DNA of 64,000 bases from Pachyseris speciosa (taxonomy: Eukaryota; Cnidaria; Anthozoa; Scleractinia; Pachyseridae). The notes under the pieces were generated by a model, which made no database searches, was not told the origin of the DNA, and saw nothing but the letters and a program-made list of their open reading frames with translations. Position 1 is the first letter of the stretch, and the number at the start of each line of letters is the position of its first letter. The position numbers were made by a program, and so were the translations under genes. The DNA is taken from positions 393,501-457,500 of the forward strand of contig JAEMWC010000137.1 of NCBI GenBank assembly GCA_016490735.1, in the 5' to 3' direction. This document shows, piece by piece, positions 35,460 to 50,400 of this stretch.

Positions 35460-38400
35460 ATGGCAGGTGCGACAGGAGAAAATGCGGAGAGTCCTACGAT
35501 TTCTTCGACCCAGCAAACTACCAGAAAGCCGCTGCGAAATCGGCTTTCGTGCCAAGTTACCCTTCTTGATGGAACGGTTTTGACTACTGATCAATTACAA
35601 GTAAGTTTCTTGAACGGTTTTCCGTCACGAATGCAAGTTGGTTTAGGGTCGTTTTCTTACGCAGTTTTCAATTTGCGAGATTTCTGTTTAAATGGTAGCT
35701 ATTATTTGGCTACCTGAAGGTTAAATAATGCTCAATCCTCGTAAAGCATGGTCAAAGACTCGATGCTGCAGCGGGCTATATTGGAGTTGAACTATTGTGA
35801 ATAGTTTTCCACTGCATACACACTCCAGAGCTGATCATTCATTCAAAATTCTGCTCTAATCTTCTTTTGCTTTTATTTATTTATCAAAAAGTGTGATTCT
35901 CGTGTAATTAGTATCAGAAAGATTCCAAAGGAAATGGCTGCCTTCCAACCTTCTCAACTGACCAAATTTGAATTTGATGTGGTGCAGTGTTTTGGCTAGT
36001 GTGCAAACTGGCACGTTTATACCAATTGTCTGAATCTTCTGATAAAATTAACGGAACATATTCTTTGTCGCAAAGTGAAATATTATCTGTCTTCAGGCTT
36101 AATCACAAAGAAAACTTTCCAGCGTTACGTTATTACGCGAAGGTTTAAATTTGTAGTTTACAGCTCCTTTTAATACTCGTGTGCTGTCTTTGATTAAGAG
36201 CTTGATGTTCTTGCAAGCTTTTGATAAATTTCCTCTTTCTGGTGCACCTCACTTTGCACCATTGTCATTTGATGAGAATCACAATTGTTCGCTAAGATCT
36301 TTCCTTCTGTGTTGCTGCTCTTTCATTTCATCAATCGAGGTTATTTTTGTCAGTGCGGTGTGCCAATTAGTAAGTTTTACTATGTTTACAGCTAATGCTT
36401 ACAAATGAATCGGAATTTTTCTCGATTGTGTTTCAATATGCAAGAAATGATCCGTTGCTTTAAATAAAGAAGTTTGATTTCAAATGTAGCTATGTCTCTG
36501 GAACATTATCTTACGATGTTTATATATGCAGCCGTCTCTCGAATCCTAATCTTTATTTATTTATACGTTTCGACTACGAACTAATTTCAGTTTCCTTTCC
36601 AAAGAAAAATGCCAAAGGTTTGGATCTAATGCACTGGGTAACTACGCAGCTAAATATATCAGAGAAAGAGTATTTTGGTTTACTTTGGGAGGACAAGAAA
36701 GGAGAAAAGGTTGGTGATAGTTCTGTAACTGCTTGCGAATTTTTACTTTTAGATTTTAAGGTGATTTAGACACATAAGCTGATGATCATTTCCTGATTAT
36801 TTTTGTTCAATGTTTAGTCTAGATAGCAATGAATCCCGTACAGGTTGAGAATAGCAGTGGTTTTATTGCAAAAAACCAAAGAACTTTATCTCTTGTTTGG
36901 TGTCTGGCTTTCGGTGTGTGTCCTTGTTGCGTGACGAATTTTTACAACTCTGTTGGGTTTGAAATCAATTACATGTATTAATACTGTGGTTTTCGCCTTT
37001 ATCCCTCAGTTCTGGCTAAATCCACAGAAGAAGATCGCCGCCCAACTGAATGGTATATTAAATAATTATTACAATCTAACGGGAACTTTGTCGGGCTTCT
37101 TTTCTCACGTTCATTTGGCTATCCCACCCTCTTGTTATTGTTATGCTAAATTTTTTTCTATTCGAGCAAATTTCAAGACTCCCTGGTAATTTCCAGACGA
37201 AATTGTTGATACAAATCATTTTGTTTTGGGGCTGTTATCACGAAAATTTATTATTAAATCAAATGTTCATCGGTAATCTCCACTGGCGTTTTATTGTTGA
37301 GAATAAAACAAAATTATTTGTGTTGAACTCTGATATTCAATTATCATGTTCGTAATACAAGCTATGTTAATAGCTTTTAGTAATATAGTTTCCCATGGCC
37401 TTAATTGAGCTTGATACAAAAAATTTGTAATCATTTAGGTTTAATCTCTGGAAATCTTCAGAAACATTTCATTTTCTTTTGAGGATAATTTAACTTTTTG
37501 ACTCCTAGCCTCTTGAATCATTTCTTGGGGCTCTAAAATAGTGACCATTCAGATGAAAGTCACTGAGCAGTCACTTTATCAGCTTGCACATGTTGTGCTG
37601 TTTATTATTCTATACAAAGTCAGGTCACAAAGTATTTTTTACGTTTTGAGTTATGAAACTGAAGGTATGTTTTCTTGTTGAACGGCATCGTGCTTTTGTG
37701 CTGTTAATACTAATGCACAAGTCGAAGTGGACGGCTTATGCATGAAATTCTGGAGTGTACCAATTAAGTTATAAGCTTCTGAGCAGTACCCTTCTGTGGT
37801 GCTGTTTACTACACTGTGCAAGGTGGTCCCTTCTATTGAGTCTGTGGATGAAATCCTGTGACCTTTCAATGATACTATTGAGCATAACTTTATTTTGGGG
37901 TCTTACCAAGGGGTTCTAACGTTTGATTTTGTCAATGAAACCTTAAGATCTGAACACAAATGTCAGCAAGTGAGCTTTCCTGGGTTCAGTATTTGGCAAA
38001 CTGAAATTTGAGATGTTTTGGTTTTGTTTTCTATTTAGTTTATGTTTTGCTAGCCCTAAGGGTATCAGTAGATTAGATTTCCATGACACGTTTGTTTAAT
38101 GATGCACAACATAAGACCTAAATCAGATAAACAGGACATCAATTCAAGGGTTTCTTGGGGTATTCCATCTACTCTCAGTGTGGTCTTACCAAGGTTGTTT
38201 ACTGAGTTTTATTGTTCTTTTGACTAATGCACCAATATATTTTGTCAGCTATGATGAAAGCAGATAGGAAATGTTTTGCCCATGCATTTTTGATCACAAG
38301 AAGATAACATGAGAACTGGGGTGTTGGTCATGCTTTGATCAGTATTGTTGCACCCCAACAGCCGTTCTAGGAAGTCGGACTCTTGAAGCTTTCTGTGTAT

Positions 38401-41400
38401 AATGTCCTTCTGACTTGTTTCCTGTTATGCAGAGGAGCTAATGCAGAACTTTTCCTTTATATTGAATAAATCATTTATATTTCCTAGATGACATCATGAT
38501 GATGATGTTAGTCCATGAATAAAATTTCTTTTAAACATGTTATGACATGCATGCACTCATACATCACTGTTTGGTTTTTAATATTGTACTTCATTTTTTA
38601 TAATGGTCGTTTATCAATGCACGTTCCACATGATGTTTGCCTTGTAGTAAAGATCTTTTCACAGTACTCTCACCACAGTGATAGTCAGGGTAACATGTTG
38701 TGTGTGATGGAAATTAGGTTTTGAAAAAATAAATGTTTCATTAAAAGAAAGACCAGCTGAGGGATTTGAAAAAGTTTGTCGGGTGGATGCTTCAAAGACA
38801 ACCCACACTTCCTCTTGTTATATGTCAAGAATAATAATAATTCTGGCTTTTCAAAGTAATTACAATATTCAATAAAATATCTAAAACTATAGAACAATAA
38901 GAAATGATTAAAAATTATTATTTTTATCAGTATTGTTTTTAACTGTTTAATGATGGGTGATAATTTGAAGGGGATGATTACATGCAATATCATTGGGAGA
39001 GAAACCTTCAATCTATTAAACTCAGTTTTTTCACTGGTCAAAGCATTACATAAATGGTTAATTTAGCACAAAAAGCTATAAAAGTGTTGGCAAAGTATGC
39101 TTGAAAACAGGACTCTTTATTACTCATAATTTTTTATATTAGATGACCAGACTTTACGTTTTCTGCTTGTTACTATTAAAAGCTCTGTGATGTGATTAAT
39201 GTTATTGCTTATTGATGCAGTAAAAAATTGTTAGGTAAATACTAAATTTCAATCTTCTTGTTTTTGGTTTTAAAGGTGCTCAACCTAACTTTGCTTTTGT
39301 TGTCAAGTTTTATGAACCAATACCTTCTCACATCAAAACAGACTACACCAGGTACTCTAACTTTGTGCATTGCAAGTTTTTTATTACACAAATTGCTCTT
39401 TCGTTTTGGATGGGGTAATGTATATGTTGTAAGTGAATATGAAATGCAGGTTGAAATGATTTTAACCTTGGTCAAAATAAAATTTGTTTTCCATCTAACT
39501 ATAATTATATTCATGAATCATTAATAATTAGGATTAGAAGACAAAGGAAGTTCAGTTTGACCAAGGTTAAGATCAGTTTGACCTGAATTTCATTGTGACC
39601 TACAGCATGTATGCTGCAAGATACCAGAATATGCTGCTGGGTAGGATCTCATTTGTTGGTTACCTGGTAGACATGTGGTAGATGTCAAAGTTTGTGTACC
39701 TGCCAACTGTTTTCTGAATCAAATGTGTAAGATTTTAGTTTCCTCATGACCAACATTTCTGAAAATGTTCTGGCAACTTCTGACGATTTCTCAAACTCCA
39801 TCAAATGCTACAAGACATGTCCGACATTTTAGCACGTTCTGATACAGTTAGGGCTCAAAGTCAACATTAAGCGCCATTTGTTGAAACATTTCCGGGGAAT
39901 ATTGAATTGAATTTTTATTGTTCATGCGTTAAAGAACAAGTCATTTCTAAATCAGGCGTGAGAAATTGACCTCAATGCATGAGATGGATGCCTTTGGTCC
40001 ACATGCACGAGACTCGCGCATAACGCGTGAGAGTTGGCAGGTATAAGTTTGGCATTTTAAGTTGCTGAGAACAGTAGATATGTTGTGGTTCAATTTTATC
40101 CTTGGTACAATTTTTATTTTCCTTTGTTTTGTACTCATTATAATACATTACCATACACAAGAACAAAAGAAAATAAACTTTGAACCAAGGATAAAATTGA
40201 ACTACAACAGATACATTTGGTTGTGACAATCTACCTGTATTAATTTATCGACAACTTTGCATCGTGGTTGGAGAGAAGAGATATCAATATACCGTATTTT
40301 CCCGTGTATAAGTTGATCTTCTAAGTCTTGAAAATCACTCCAAAAAGTCGACCTCGACTTATACACAGGTCATTGAAAACTCAATGGTCATTCAGCAAGT
40401 GGCATCACAATAGACTCCAAAGTGAAGAAAAAAAGGGAAACTACACAAGTAGTTTAAAGAAGAATATTTAATGGAAAGAGGTGCAGTATTGAATACAGAA
40501 AATGTTAGGAAATACAATTGGTTGTTCCATGATTTGTCTATGATCACATGCGTGCTACGTTCGGTCTTCATTGACATCACACTTTATAGCCTGTTTGTTG
40601 TTTCACATACCCTACTTTAAGCTTGTCTTTTCCACAGAAGTTGCCACATTCCCTGTGATTTAATTGGGTCTACATTGTGAAGTTATTTGTGGAACAAATT
40701 CTTCAATAAACTTGAGCAAAACCATCCTGTTTCTGCTTGTGCGATCAAGCATAATTGAGCATAACTCAAGGCACGTTGCTGGCTTGGTAACCTCTCACCA
40801 AGGTCGGTCGTTCATTACCAGGTTACCACATCATGGAAGATGGCGCGTTGTTTACAACTTCGTTCTTTTGTGTTTTCGGAGTGTTTTTTTTTTTTTTTTT
40901 GGCATAAAAAGGTTCCAAACATTTCCTATAAGTTACAAGGTTCATTAAAATACCTTTCTATTGAAGGTATGGCATTGAATTTTGGAGGTTTTCAACGATA
41001 TTCTCGCTGAAGTGTCACTCAATCGATGTGAGTTTTTTCTCCATGGAACTTTTTGCAACGAACTGCTAAGGATTTTGAACTCAGTTTATACACCATAAAT
41101 AAGTAAAATCTCAACTTTTGGTCTCAAAAAGTAGGGTCGACTTATACGCAGGGTCGACTTATACACAGGAAAATACGGTAAATAATGCTGTGCCAAAAAA
41201 TGCACCAATCTCTTCCAGCTAACATTCTTCAAAGGTGGCAAATGTATTTACTCCGTGTTTGGAGTGGAATTTGCAAATGAGCAGTTTACTTATTGCATTC
41301 TTGTATGACGTGAAAATTCCTAGGCACTTTGTAGTGGGTTTTCTGTGATTGACAGGTATCCTTTCAGAGGGGAACAGCAGTACACCCTTTTTAGTCATCT

Positions 41401-44400
41401 CGCATTGCGACTGACAGTTTAGCATCCTATCCAGGGGAGAGTAGTAAGTCTTCTAGTTGCATGAAGCTACAGAAATAAGGTTATGCTCCAGCCCTTTGGG
41501 TCAATTAGACGTGAAGCATAACTCCACCTATTAATGATGTACTTTTACAATCTAGGTATTTGATGTGCATGCAGTTACGAGATGACATTAACTCTGGAAG
41601 GTAGGCAATAATTATTGTATTTTGAGGTCAAAAATTTTATATTAATAAATAGATGAATGAATAAACTAAAATTGTATCGGGAAATTAAGATGTCAGCACA
41701 TGACTGGATCTGTCACTTCTGTTCCCACTGCCAAATTAAATTTAGGATTGAATTTCATTGGCTTTGAAAATCACAAAGTCGAAATTTTTTGTTAATGAAT
41801 CTGTCTCTGATTGGTTAAAAAACCTCTGGTGGCCCCAGTTGAAGTTGTTGCACTCTAATTGAGAATGTAATAGTCTTCAAGCTAGAAAAACAAAGTTGCA
41901 AACATGCAATGCAATCTTTAAATAACACAAAAACAGAATGCAATGAACACAAAAGGGGACCACATGTATTACAAACAAGAAGTTTTGACCACTTATTAAG
42001 TACTTTTAGGTTAGCTTGCTGTCGAAAAATGCAAAATTTTCTCATTGTGGGTTAATTGGGAATGTATTTACATCTTGGCAAAATTCAGTGAGTTGTAACC
42101 AAATTTGGTCACTGGTTCAGTTGATAAAATTGAAATGCTAGTAATTATTGAGGAAAACATGTTTAGAACAGGACAATCTCTTTACATGTAAAAGGAGATT
42201 CACAGAAAGAAATGGAACTTAAAATGTTATCGGTCTTATAAAATAATGATTTTAAGGGTAATCAACAGGGATCAGTTTTTTGTCTACAACTCCAAATGCC
42301 CTTACAAACTATCATTCCAGAAGTGAAACACAATTTCTTTTTGAAAATTATAGCTTCTAGTTTTAGCTAACATTTGGACTTGCACTTTGGTAAGTATAGA
42401 ATTGTCTTGTTTTTATTTACTCATTTATATGATCTTATTTCTAGGTTACCGTGTAGCTTCAGCAACCAAGCCATGCTTGGGTCGTATGTCGTACAAGGTA
42501 TGGAAGTAATGCAAAAGGAAGACCAATATGGCCAAAGTTTTCCCTTTATTTAATGTCTTCTTCAAAAATGAACAGAAGATAGAATAACAAATTAAAGTTT
42601 TCTGATGTTTACAAAGTTTGCACCTGTGCCCTGCATAAGCTGTCTGAACACTAGCGATTTCGTCACTGGGTGTTTACAGAAGAATGCCGCCATTGTTGCA
42701 CTCCAAAGTGAGCAAATTTAATAACAGTCATTCTCCAGATACAGTCTCACCATCTATGGAAAGCTTTTATTTTGTAAATCACACTTTCTTGCCATGGTCA
42801 AAGGTCTCTGTTAATGATTGGGAGTGATTTTTTCTGGATTTTGAATTCAAAAGGAATTAAGTCTCCCACAAATCTACCAGTAACTCTGTTTAGTGCTTGT
42901 TTGTCACTTGGAACTTCAAGCATAGTTCTTTGGTTGGATCTGAGCTAGTACCCACTTGATGTTTTCCAACTGAACAATTTACAGATGTAATCAGGTGCCA
43001 TGCTGTGGATGTCCTTATCTGCTATAGCGTTTGGCAATAATATTTCTAAGTTTTTCTTCCTCATGATCAAAGATATTTCCATCAACTAATCACATGTTAA
43101 AGGCTAGGAATAACCACTATAATATTATGCTGATTAATATATTGCACCCTGGAAACTGTATCTAAGATTCTTGATTCCTTCAATACACCATTTTACAATT
43201 CTTTGCTCAGTACCCTGGCCTTTGATTGAATGCGAGGCTAGGGGTGACCTTGTTTTGATACAAACCTACCTGCTTTTCTTATGGAAATCACGTTGATTTA
43301 ACACTAGTTAGCATAAGAAAAACATGATTTACATAAGAAAAGAAGTTAGGTTTCTATCAAAACAAGGTCACCCCAGCCTCGCTTTGACTGATAACTGTAA
43401 AATGGTCTATTACAGGTGATGTTGGAGATTACGAGGCCCGCGAGCATGGAGATGATTATTTGGATGGAATGGTCTTTGCTCCAAACCAGGTATGTTTTCA
43501 GCTCTAAAACAGTTCTAATTCTAAATTGTATAGTACTAGAAAAACCCTTTCTTGAAAATGTCACCTTTGGGTGGTAGTTTTTTGTTTTGTTTTGTTTGTA
43601 ATTGTATTTCTTCATTCTTGAAAATGTTAACATGATACAACCTAATAGTCTTGTTTTATGTTTGTTATGAACCACTGAGAAATTTGTAGTTATTTATGAA
43701 TATGGAGGAAACAAGAGGGAGCATAATTTTTTTATGATCATATGATTCATTAACGAAATGACGTCTTCCGAACCTTAGACAATTTTCCCACAAATGTTTC
43801 AAAACTTATGATGCCACAGGACACCCAAACTGAACTCTGACTGTGTTCGGACACAGGCTAACCATACTCCTAACTCTGTAAGCATAGTTGAATTTGCTAT
43901 TTTTTGAAATGTTAATGTTGTTTAGCTCACAAGAAACTGTTAGACTGCAGAAACAATGTTGTTTGCTTGTCTCTTATTTGTGTAGACACCAGAACTGCTT
44001 GAAAAAATCAGGGAACTGCATAAGGAGAATAGGTAATAGTCAAAAATCCTGATTTTGTTTTTTAATATGGCAAAATGCTCAATTTTTTTAGTTTCCAGTA
44101 TTTATTAATGTACATATATTTGCTAAGTAAAGTCCTTGTTGTCTAAAATTTTATTAGGTTAAATTTGGAGTTGTGCTGCTGCTGATCAGTTTCAGAGGAA
44201 AGAAAGCACAGTGATTGAATAGAGAGCTTAAGCAATGACAACTGTGACAGCAACGAGAATGTCACAAAACAATAGGCTTAATTAGGATAAACAATCGCTC
44301 CGCATGTGCATTTTACATTTTGGTACATTTCTTTGCTGTCCTCAGCAAAGCAACGTGAAATGATCAAATTTTAGGCTTTGTGGAGAACGTGAGCGTATGA

Positions 44401-47400
44401 CGGTGAACTCTTCTTTCTTTTTCCCAACTTCGACGCCGTTTTTGCTGATTTAGCTCCAGGATAGTTCACCCACATTTTACTAGTTAAAGAAGTTGGAATA
44501 ATCGCGAAAGAGTTATGATAATAAGAAGTTTGATTTTCAAATGATGTTTTCATTGCTGTTGCTGTTGTTGTTTCTTAAGCTCTCTATTGACAGAAAGACT
44601 TGGCTGGCACCCTGATAAACTGCATGATATATTCTTTGACTTTAATCGTGTCACTCATTGTGTTATACAATATACCATTCTGCATGTTGTCACTGCATTT
44701 CCGCTGCAATTACTCAATTTATTCATTTAAAATAATGTTGAACTTTGCTTCACTGGCCTTACATAAAATTTTAAATTTTTTTGACACTACAACGTTGGGT
44801 AAAAGTGAAGAACAGCTCCCTGAAAAAACCTGTCTGCCAACGGTCAGCCGACTGTTGGCCAACTGTCGGCCAACAGTTTTATACACACCTGTCGGTCTAC
44901 AGGTGGCCGACAGTTGACCGACAGTCGGTGATCTGTTGGTTATCTGTTGGTAAGTTGTCGGTAACATTATCATCATTTTACCTCATTTTTTGCCCAAACT
45001 GCTCTGGATATATATACACTCCATTGGTTAGGAAGGTGTATTCACTGAAGTTCCTGCCAAATTTAGTGCCAGCACCTTCAAAAGTGGCCAGAATACTGGT
45101 GCGATCTCTGCGATTGCAATTTGTCCGCCATATTGGAATGGTTTTCTAGACCCCAGTTCCCCAGTGATCATCATTGCAATCTGCTATCTCTAAGTGTATA
45201 GCTCGTAAATCTCCCTTCTGTATGTATTGATTTTCCAAAACCAGTACTATTATCCAGAAAAGTCAGATATTTGAGGAGGCAGCATGGCTGAGCGGTTAGG
45301 GCATTGGACCTGTAATGCAGAAGCCCTAGGTTCATGTCCTGCTCTGGGCGCTAGTTGGAGCTGGTCACGCTTGTAAACAGCCAATGGGTTTTAATTTGCC
45401 TCCTGCCAGTTTGGCTTCTTAACCCAGTTATGTTTATTTGAATTTTATAAGTGGAATGCCTGTGAACTAGCCAGAGCAGCTACAGTACTGTGCAAAAGAA
45501 ATGAGAGCGAATTTTGATAAAATATGTTAATTGTTCTTGCAAAATTTTCGACAAAATTTCTTTGCACAGCGTGAAATTTCACGGATATAGTGGCAAAAAT
45601 TTCTTTTGCACAGTACTGTAAGTGCATTTCCAGCTATAAAAAGAATTTTTTATAATAATTATTGTACTTAGAAATGACAGTATATATTTTATTTAAGTGT
45701 GTTATTTACTTTTTTCCAGGGGTCTGTCTCCTGAAGAGGCTGACTTGCAGTATTTGAAGATTGCGGCATCCAAGCTTGTTATGTTTGGTGTTGATGCCCA
45801 TCCAGCTCGAGTGAGAAACTTTTACTGTTTTAAGATTAAAAATAGAAAGCAGGGAAGGCAACTTTTTTCTCAAAATGACAAGGAAGAAATGGCTGAGCCC
45901 AAGGTGGGCCTGTCATTAAAATGTATCCTTGATTTTAAAACTTGAGAATAAAAATAGAGGAAACATTTTCTCACCCATAGATGAGCTTGGGAGTAGGTGC
46001 CGTGAAAGGTTGAACAAGCATAATGACCTTGCAAACAGGCCACAGGTAGCCCAAACGCTGTTGTGTTTAAATATAAGGGTTTGTATGGGAATTGCAATCT
46101 ATGAACATTTTAGCGGAATATTTAGGTTACATTTCTGCAGATAAATAAAATAAACTTACTTTTGGCATTTTACTGTCTCCTGTCGTATGCCTCGAGTCTT
46201 TTAGTGGTGTCTTCGGCAATTTTCCTCATCATGTCGTTTCCTTCTTAAGACGTAGTCAAGGTAGATCACTGCCACAGGTAATTGCTGTTTACGCAGGCTA
46301 GCTCTGTGTGGTCGAGAGTGATTTTTACGCTGAAAATTGGTTCTACCGTCCTCTTTTCCTCTCTCGCTTCAAGGCAGATAATTTCTCTTCTGCCAGAATC
46401 CCCCATTTTGGAAGTAACCCATCCGTACCCTTCAAAATAAACCGATTTCCACGGCCAATCTATCGTTTTCTTCACGATCTGAAATGCCTGTGTAATTCAA
46501 AGTTGCCACCAATTGCTCGCGACAGCGGCTTAGCGTCCTAGCCGCCTCTCTCCAGGGGAGGGACGGTAAAAAAATGCTCCGTTACATTCGTTGCTTTGTC
46601 CCATCCCCATGGGCTCTTTATGTCTTTAACGAAAATGTAATAGCTCTTTCACAGAATTCGTAATTAGAAAGGACCCTACAAAAAAATCAGATCACCGTTG
46701 TAGTGTAATAGATGAAAAATAAAAGGGTTAAATCGATCATAATCGGAAGCAGGCCAGTAATTAAAGTACAGCACTCAACTCACCAAAACTTCCATTGTTG
46801 AGAATAGCCCGGACCACGGCTTATTTTGGACCTCTGCGTTGTCGACCGGCGTTGAATTTTCCGAGTTTCCCACTGTTTTGAACTTCGAGAGCATATTTTT
46901 TACAGAAACAGCAAGGGATAAAACGATTTTCTCCTGGAAAACCCCTCGAAGTTTATTAATTAGCTTTGATTCGCGATGTTTACGCCATCACGCTTTGTGA
47001 TTGGTTAAAGACATAAAGAGCCCGTGGGGATGGGACAAAGCAACAAATGCAACGGAGCATTTTTTTACCGTCCCTCCCCTGGAGAGAGGCGGCTAGGACG
47101 CTAAGCCGCTGTCGCGAGCAATTGGTGGCAACTTTGAATTACACAGGCATTTCAGATCGCGAAGAAAACGATAGATTGGCCGTGGAAATCTGTTTATTTT
47201 GAAGGGTACGGATGGGTTACTTCCAAAATGGGGGATTCTGGCAGAAGAGAAATTATCTGCCTTGAAGCGAGAGAGGAAAAGAGGACGGTAGAACCAATTT
47301 TCAGCGTAAAAATCGCTCTCGACCACACAGAGCTAGCCTGCGTAAACAGCGATTACCTGTGGCAGTGATCTACCTTGACTACGTCTTAAGAAGGAAACGA

Positions 47401-50400
47401 CATGATGAGGAAAATTGCCGAAGACACCACTAAAAGACTCGAGGCATACGACAGGAGACAGTAAAATGCCAAAAGTAAGTTTATTTTATTTATCTGCAGA
47501 AATGTAACCTAAATATTCCGCTAAAATGTTCATAGATTGCAATTCCCATACAAACCCTTATATTTAAACACAACAGCATTTGGGCTACCTGTGAACAGGC
47601 CAGCAAGCAAGTGAATGCAAATACAAATCACAGAGAGCCCCTGAACAGAGGACAAGGCCACCCCTGAGCTGCTCAAGGGGGGAGACCGCTGACCAGCATT
47701 AACCTTGTTTAACCTTGCCTAAATTACATTTAGCCACATAAAACCAAGCCAGTAGACCTAATAATTTTGGTTCGTGTTCAGTGAAAAGTCAGGGGAAATC
47801 CCAATGAGTTGCAACCCTGAAAGTTTTGGAAGATGGAAGTAAAACATGTTGTGGATATGCTGTAGAATACCTAGTCAGCCAGGTATCAATTTTTTTGGCA
47901 CTTATCACTTTCTAGGATGAAGAAGGCAATGAATTACTGATTGGTGTGTCACATGAAGGAATAGCTTCCTACAAAGACAAACTGGTTGTGAACAGAATTC
48001 CATGGTAAGTGTCTGTGTCAGCAATTTAAGACAAAATAAACCAGTTGACGTGACTCTTCTACATGTGCCATCTTCGGTTGCTCATAAAGAGTCCTATAAA
48101 AAGCATCTGTAACAGCTGTTGTAGGTTATTGGTGCACTGTTATGAGTCTTGCCTTTTTTTAGGCCAAAAAAGACTTACAATCACAAAATTCATCTGCAAA
48201 ACCAAGAGAAGGATATCAAATGAATTTAAGCTGGAAGAGCAAGCTGTATTTAATTTTTAGCAATTTCTTTAAAACACGGTTTCAAGTTGCCAGTTTTTTT
48301 CACGTTTCTGTCAGTTCCCATCATTTCCATCCATTACATAACATACATAGCATCAGCATAGCAAGATATTCCTTTAATTAGTAAGAAAGCAAGACAACAG
48401 TCTGTTATATATTCGTTGACTTAAAGACGCATTTCAGCTCTGTCAAGTTATGCTATATTAGTTTAGCGCCGCTGCTTTAAAGTTTCCAATGATGACTCCG
48501 GAAAAAGTTAATTGTCCTGAATGTTCAAGCAATTTGCAGTGGCCACTGTGGACTTGTGTACTGTCTTGTGCTTTTTCAAACATGTGATTTTCATTACGCA
48601 AAAATTTGGTTTTATCAACTGAGTTTATTATATAAAATGGCCGCCGTAGAGAGATTCAAAAGCTGACATTTTGAATGCTTGCACTTCCTCAGAGTGAATT
48701 ATTTGTGTAATCCTTGGGGTGTTTGAGATAATGAGAGACTATCAGAGGTTATATTTGAATGAAGTAATTGGTTACATATATTCATGTTTTTTGTAATCAG
48801 GACCAAGATTGATTATATCAAGTACAAGAAGAGAAAATTCATTGTCAAAAGCCACCCAGGAGAGGTAAGGCAGTGTCTATAGTTGTGCAGGGAACAGAGA
48901 TGAGTTTCAAATTATAACCAATTGATAAATTGATACCATCACATGAAAGATAACATTGAGATTGGCTATTTGACCAAGTTGGATGCTTTTATATTGAACA
49001 GAGACCAAGATATGGACTTAAAAACAATAGTCCAAAATCCATACAAATGTTTCTTTTGAGGCTGCATCCCCCAAACCATACAAACACTTTAAAATACTTT
49101 CAGTTTTGTGACAACTGTTAAATCTTGTCGTTCACCTACTACCGGTATTTCGAAATAACTGAAATTAAACTCGTAGACAAAAGATGAGCTTGGGAGCAGG
49201 TGCCTTAAACGTGGAAGGGCTTGATGCGCAGTAGGTAGCAATGCACTGGAGGTAACCAAGGCAACCATGCGAGCGCCCAGCACCCAGCACCATCACACTG
49301 AAGACAGACTTCAGTAGAATACTTACCGAACCCCATACTTACCTACCAGGAGGGAGGGAGGAATGGGAGCACAAATCCACCGGCAGCTGTCAGCCTTGAC
49401 TGCGAAATGATCCGCAAAGATCAACAAGCAAAGCAAGCGATGCTAGTTGTGCAATCACATATAAGAGCCCCTGATATTACAGCGGCCACCCTGCATGGAG
49501 CTTGCCTGCTTGAGGTGCAACTGCTGGCCAGCAAGCCTTGTCTCGAGGTAACTTGATTTCTGTTCAACCTAAAAGCATCAAACTTGGTCAAATGAGTCAT
49601 CTCAACGTGATCTTTCATGTGATGGTGTCAGTTTATTGATTGGTTAAAATCTGAAACTTGCCCCAGTTGCCTGCACAGCTTCAAAATGGCCTATGGCTTA
49701 AGCATGAGGATTAGAATAGCTTACAAGTCTAAAGCTTTAGTCTGGACTTGTGTCGTTCCACAAATGATCCATAGCCCCAGTCTGGATTCTTATTGTGTTG
49801 TTGTTTCTGAAAGGGTGAAAGACATGGACTGATTGTTGTAGAGTGATAAAGTAAGGGCAGATAAATGATGTGCAATCGTTGCTGATGTATAATTCTCTTC
49901 TCTCTTTTTTTATTTCCAGCTGGACTCATTGACAACAACTTCAATTTACAGTTGCCCAAGTGAGAAAGCCGCAAAACGGTTGTACAAGTCATGTGTTGAA
50001 CACCATACTTTCTTCAGGTGCGGGAATATACTTCATTTGGTTAATTTATTTTCAATAAGTATGCTTGCAAATTTTAATCATGACCTTTTCTTCAAGTCAT
50101 TGAAAGAATAGGCCATTTCCAAATTCATTTTGACATCCTCTTCAAAGTGAGTCCTCATGCAAAGTTGTCTGTATGGCTATTAGTTTTATTTGTATATGGC
50201 TGAGAACTCATTTTCATAAGAAAGAGCATGCTCCTAGCCTCCCTTTGATAAAAAGGCCCAGAGCAACCCAGAAATCACCCAATGACAGATGCTTAAGTCA
50301 GGAATGTGTAGGCCTTGTGTGAGTGCCCCATCCGTGCAGCTTGAGTTGAACCTTTTGCTTTCCTTAGCATGAGGTATGTAGGATCATGACTGCTTGGTGC

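Noticed and set aside
45280..45345. Possible tRNA gene
   Set aside because: Box-like words are present but the cloverleaf does not close and the sequence continues as a SINE.
46308..46541. 77-codon frame present in both inverted-duplication arms (MVESDFYAENW...)
   Set aside because: It opposes a frame with better protein character (FEGYGWVTSKMGD). Being in both arms only reflects the duplication.
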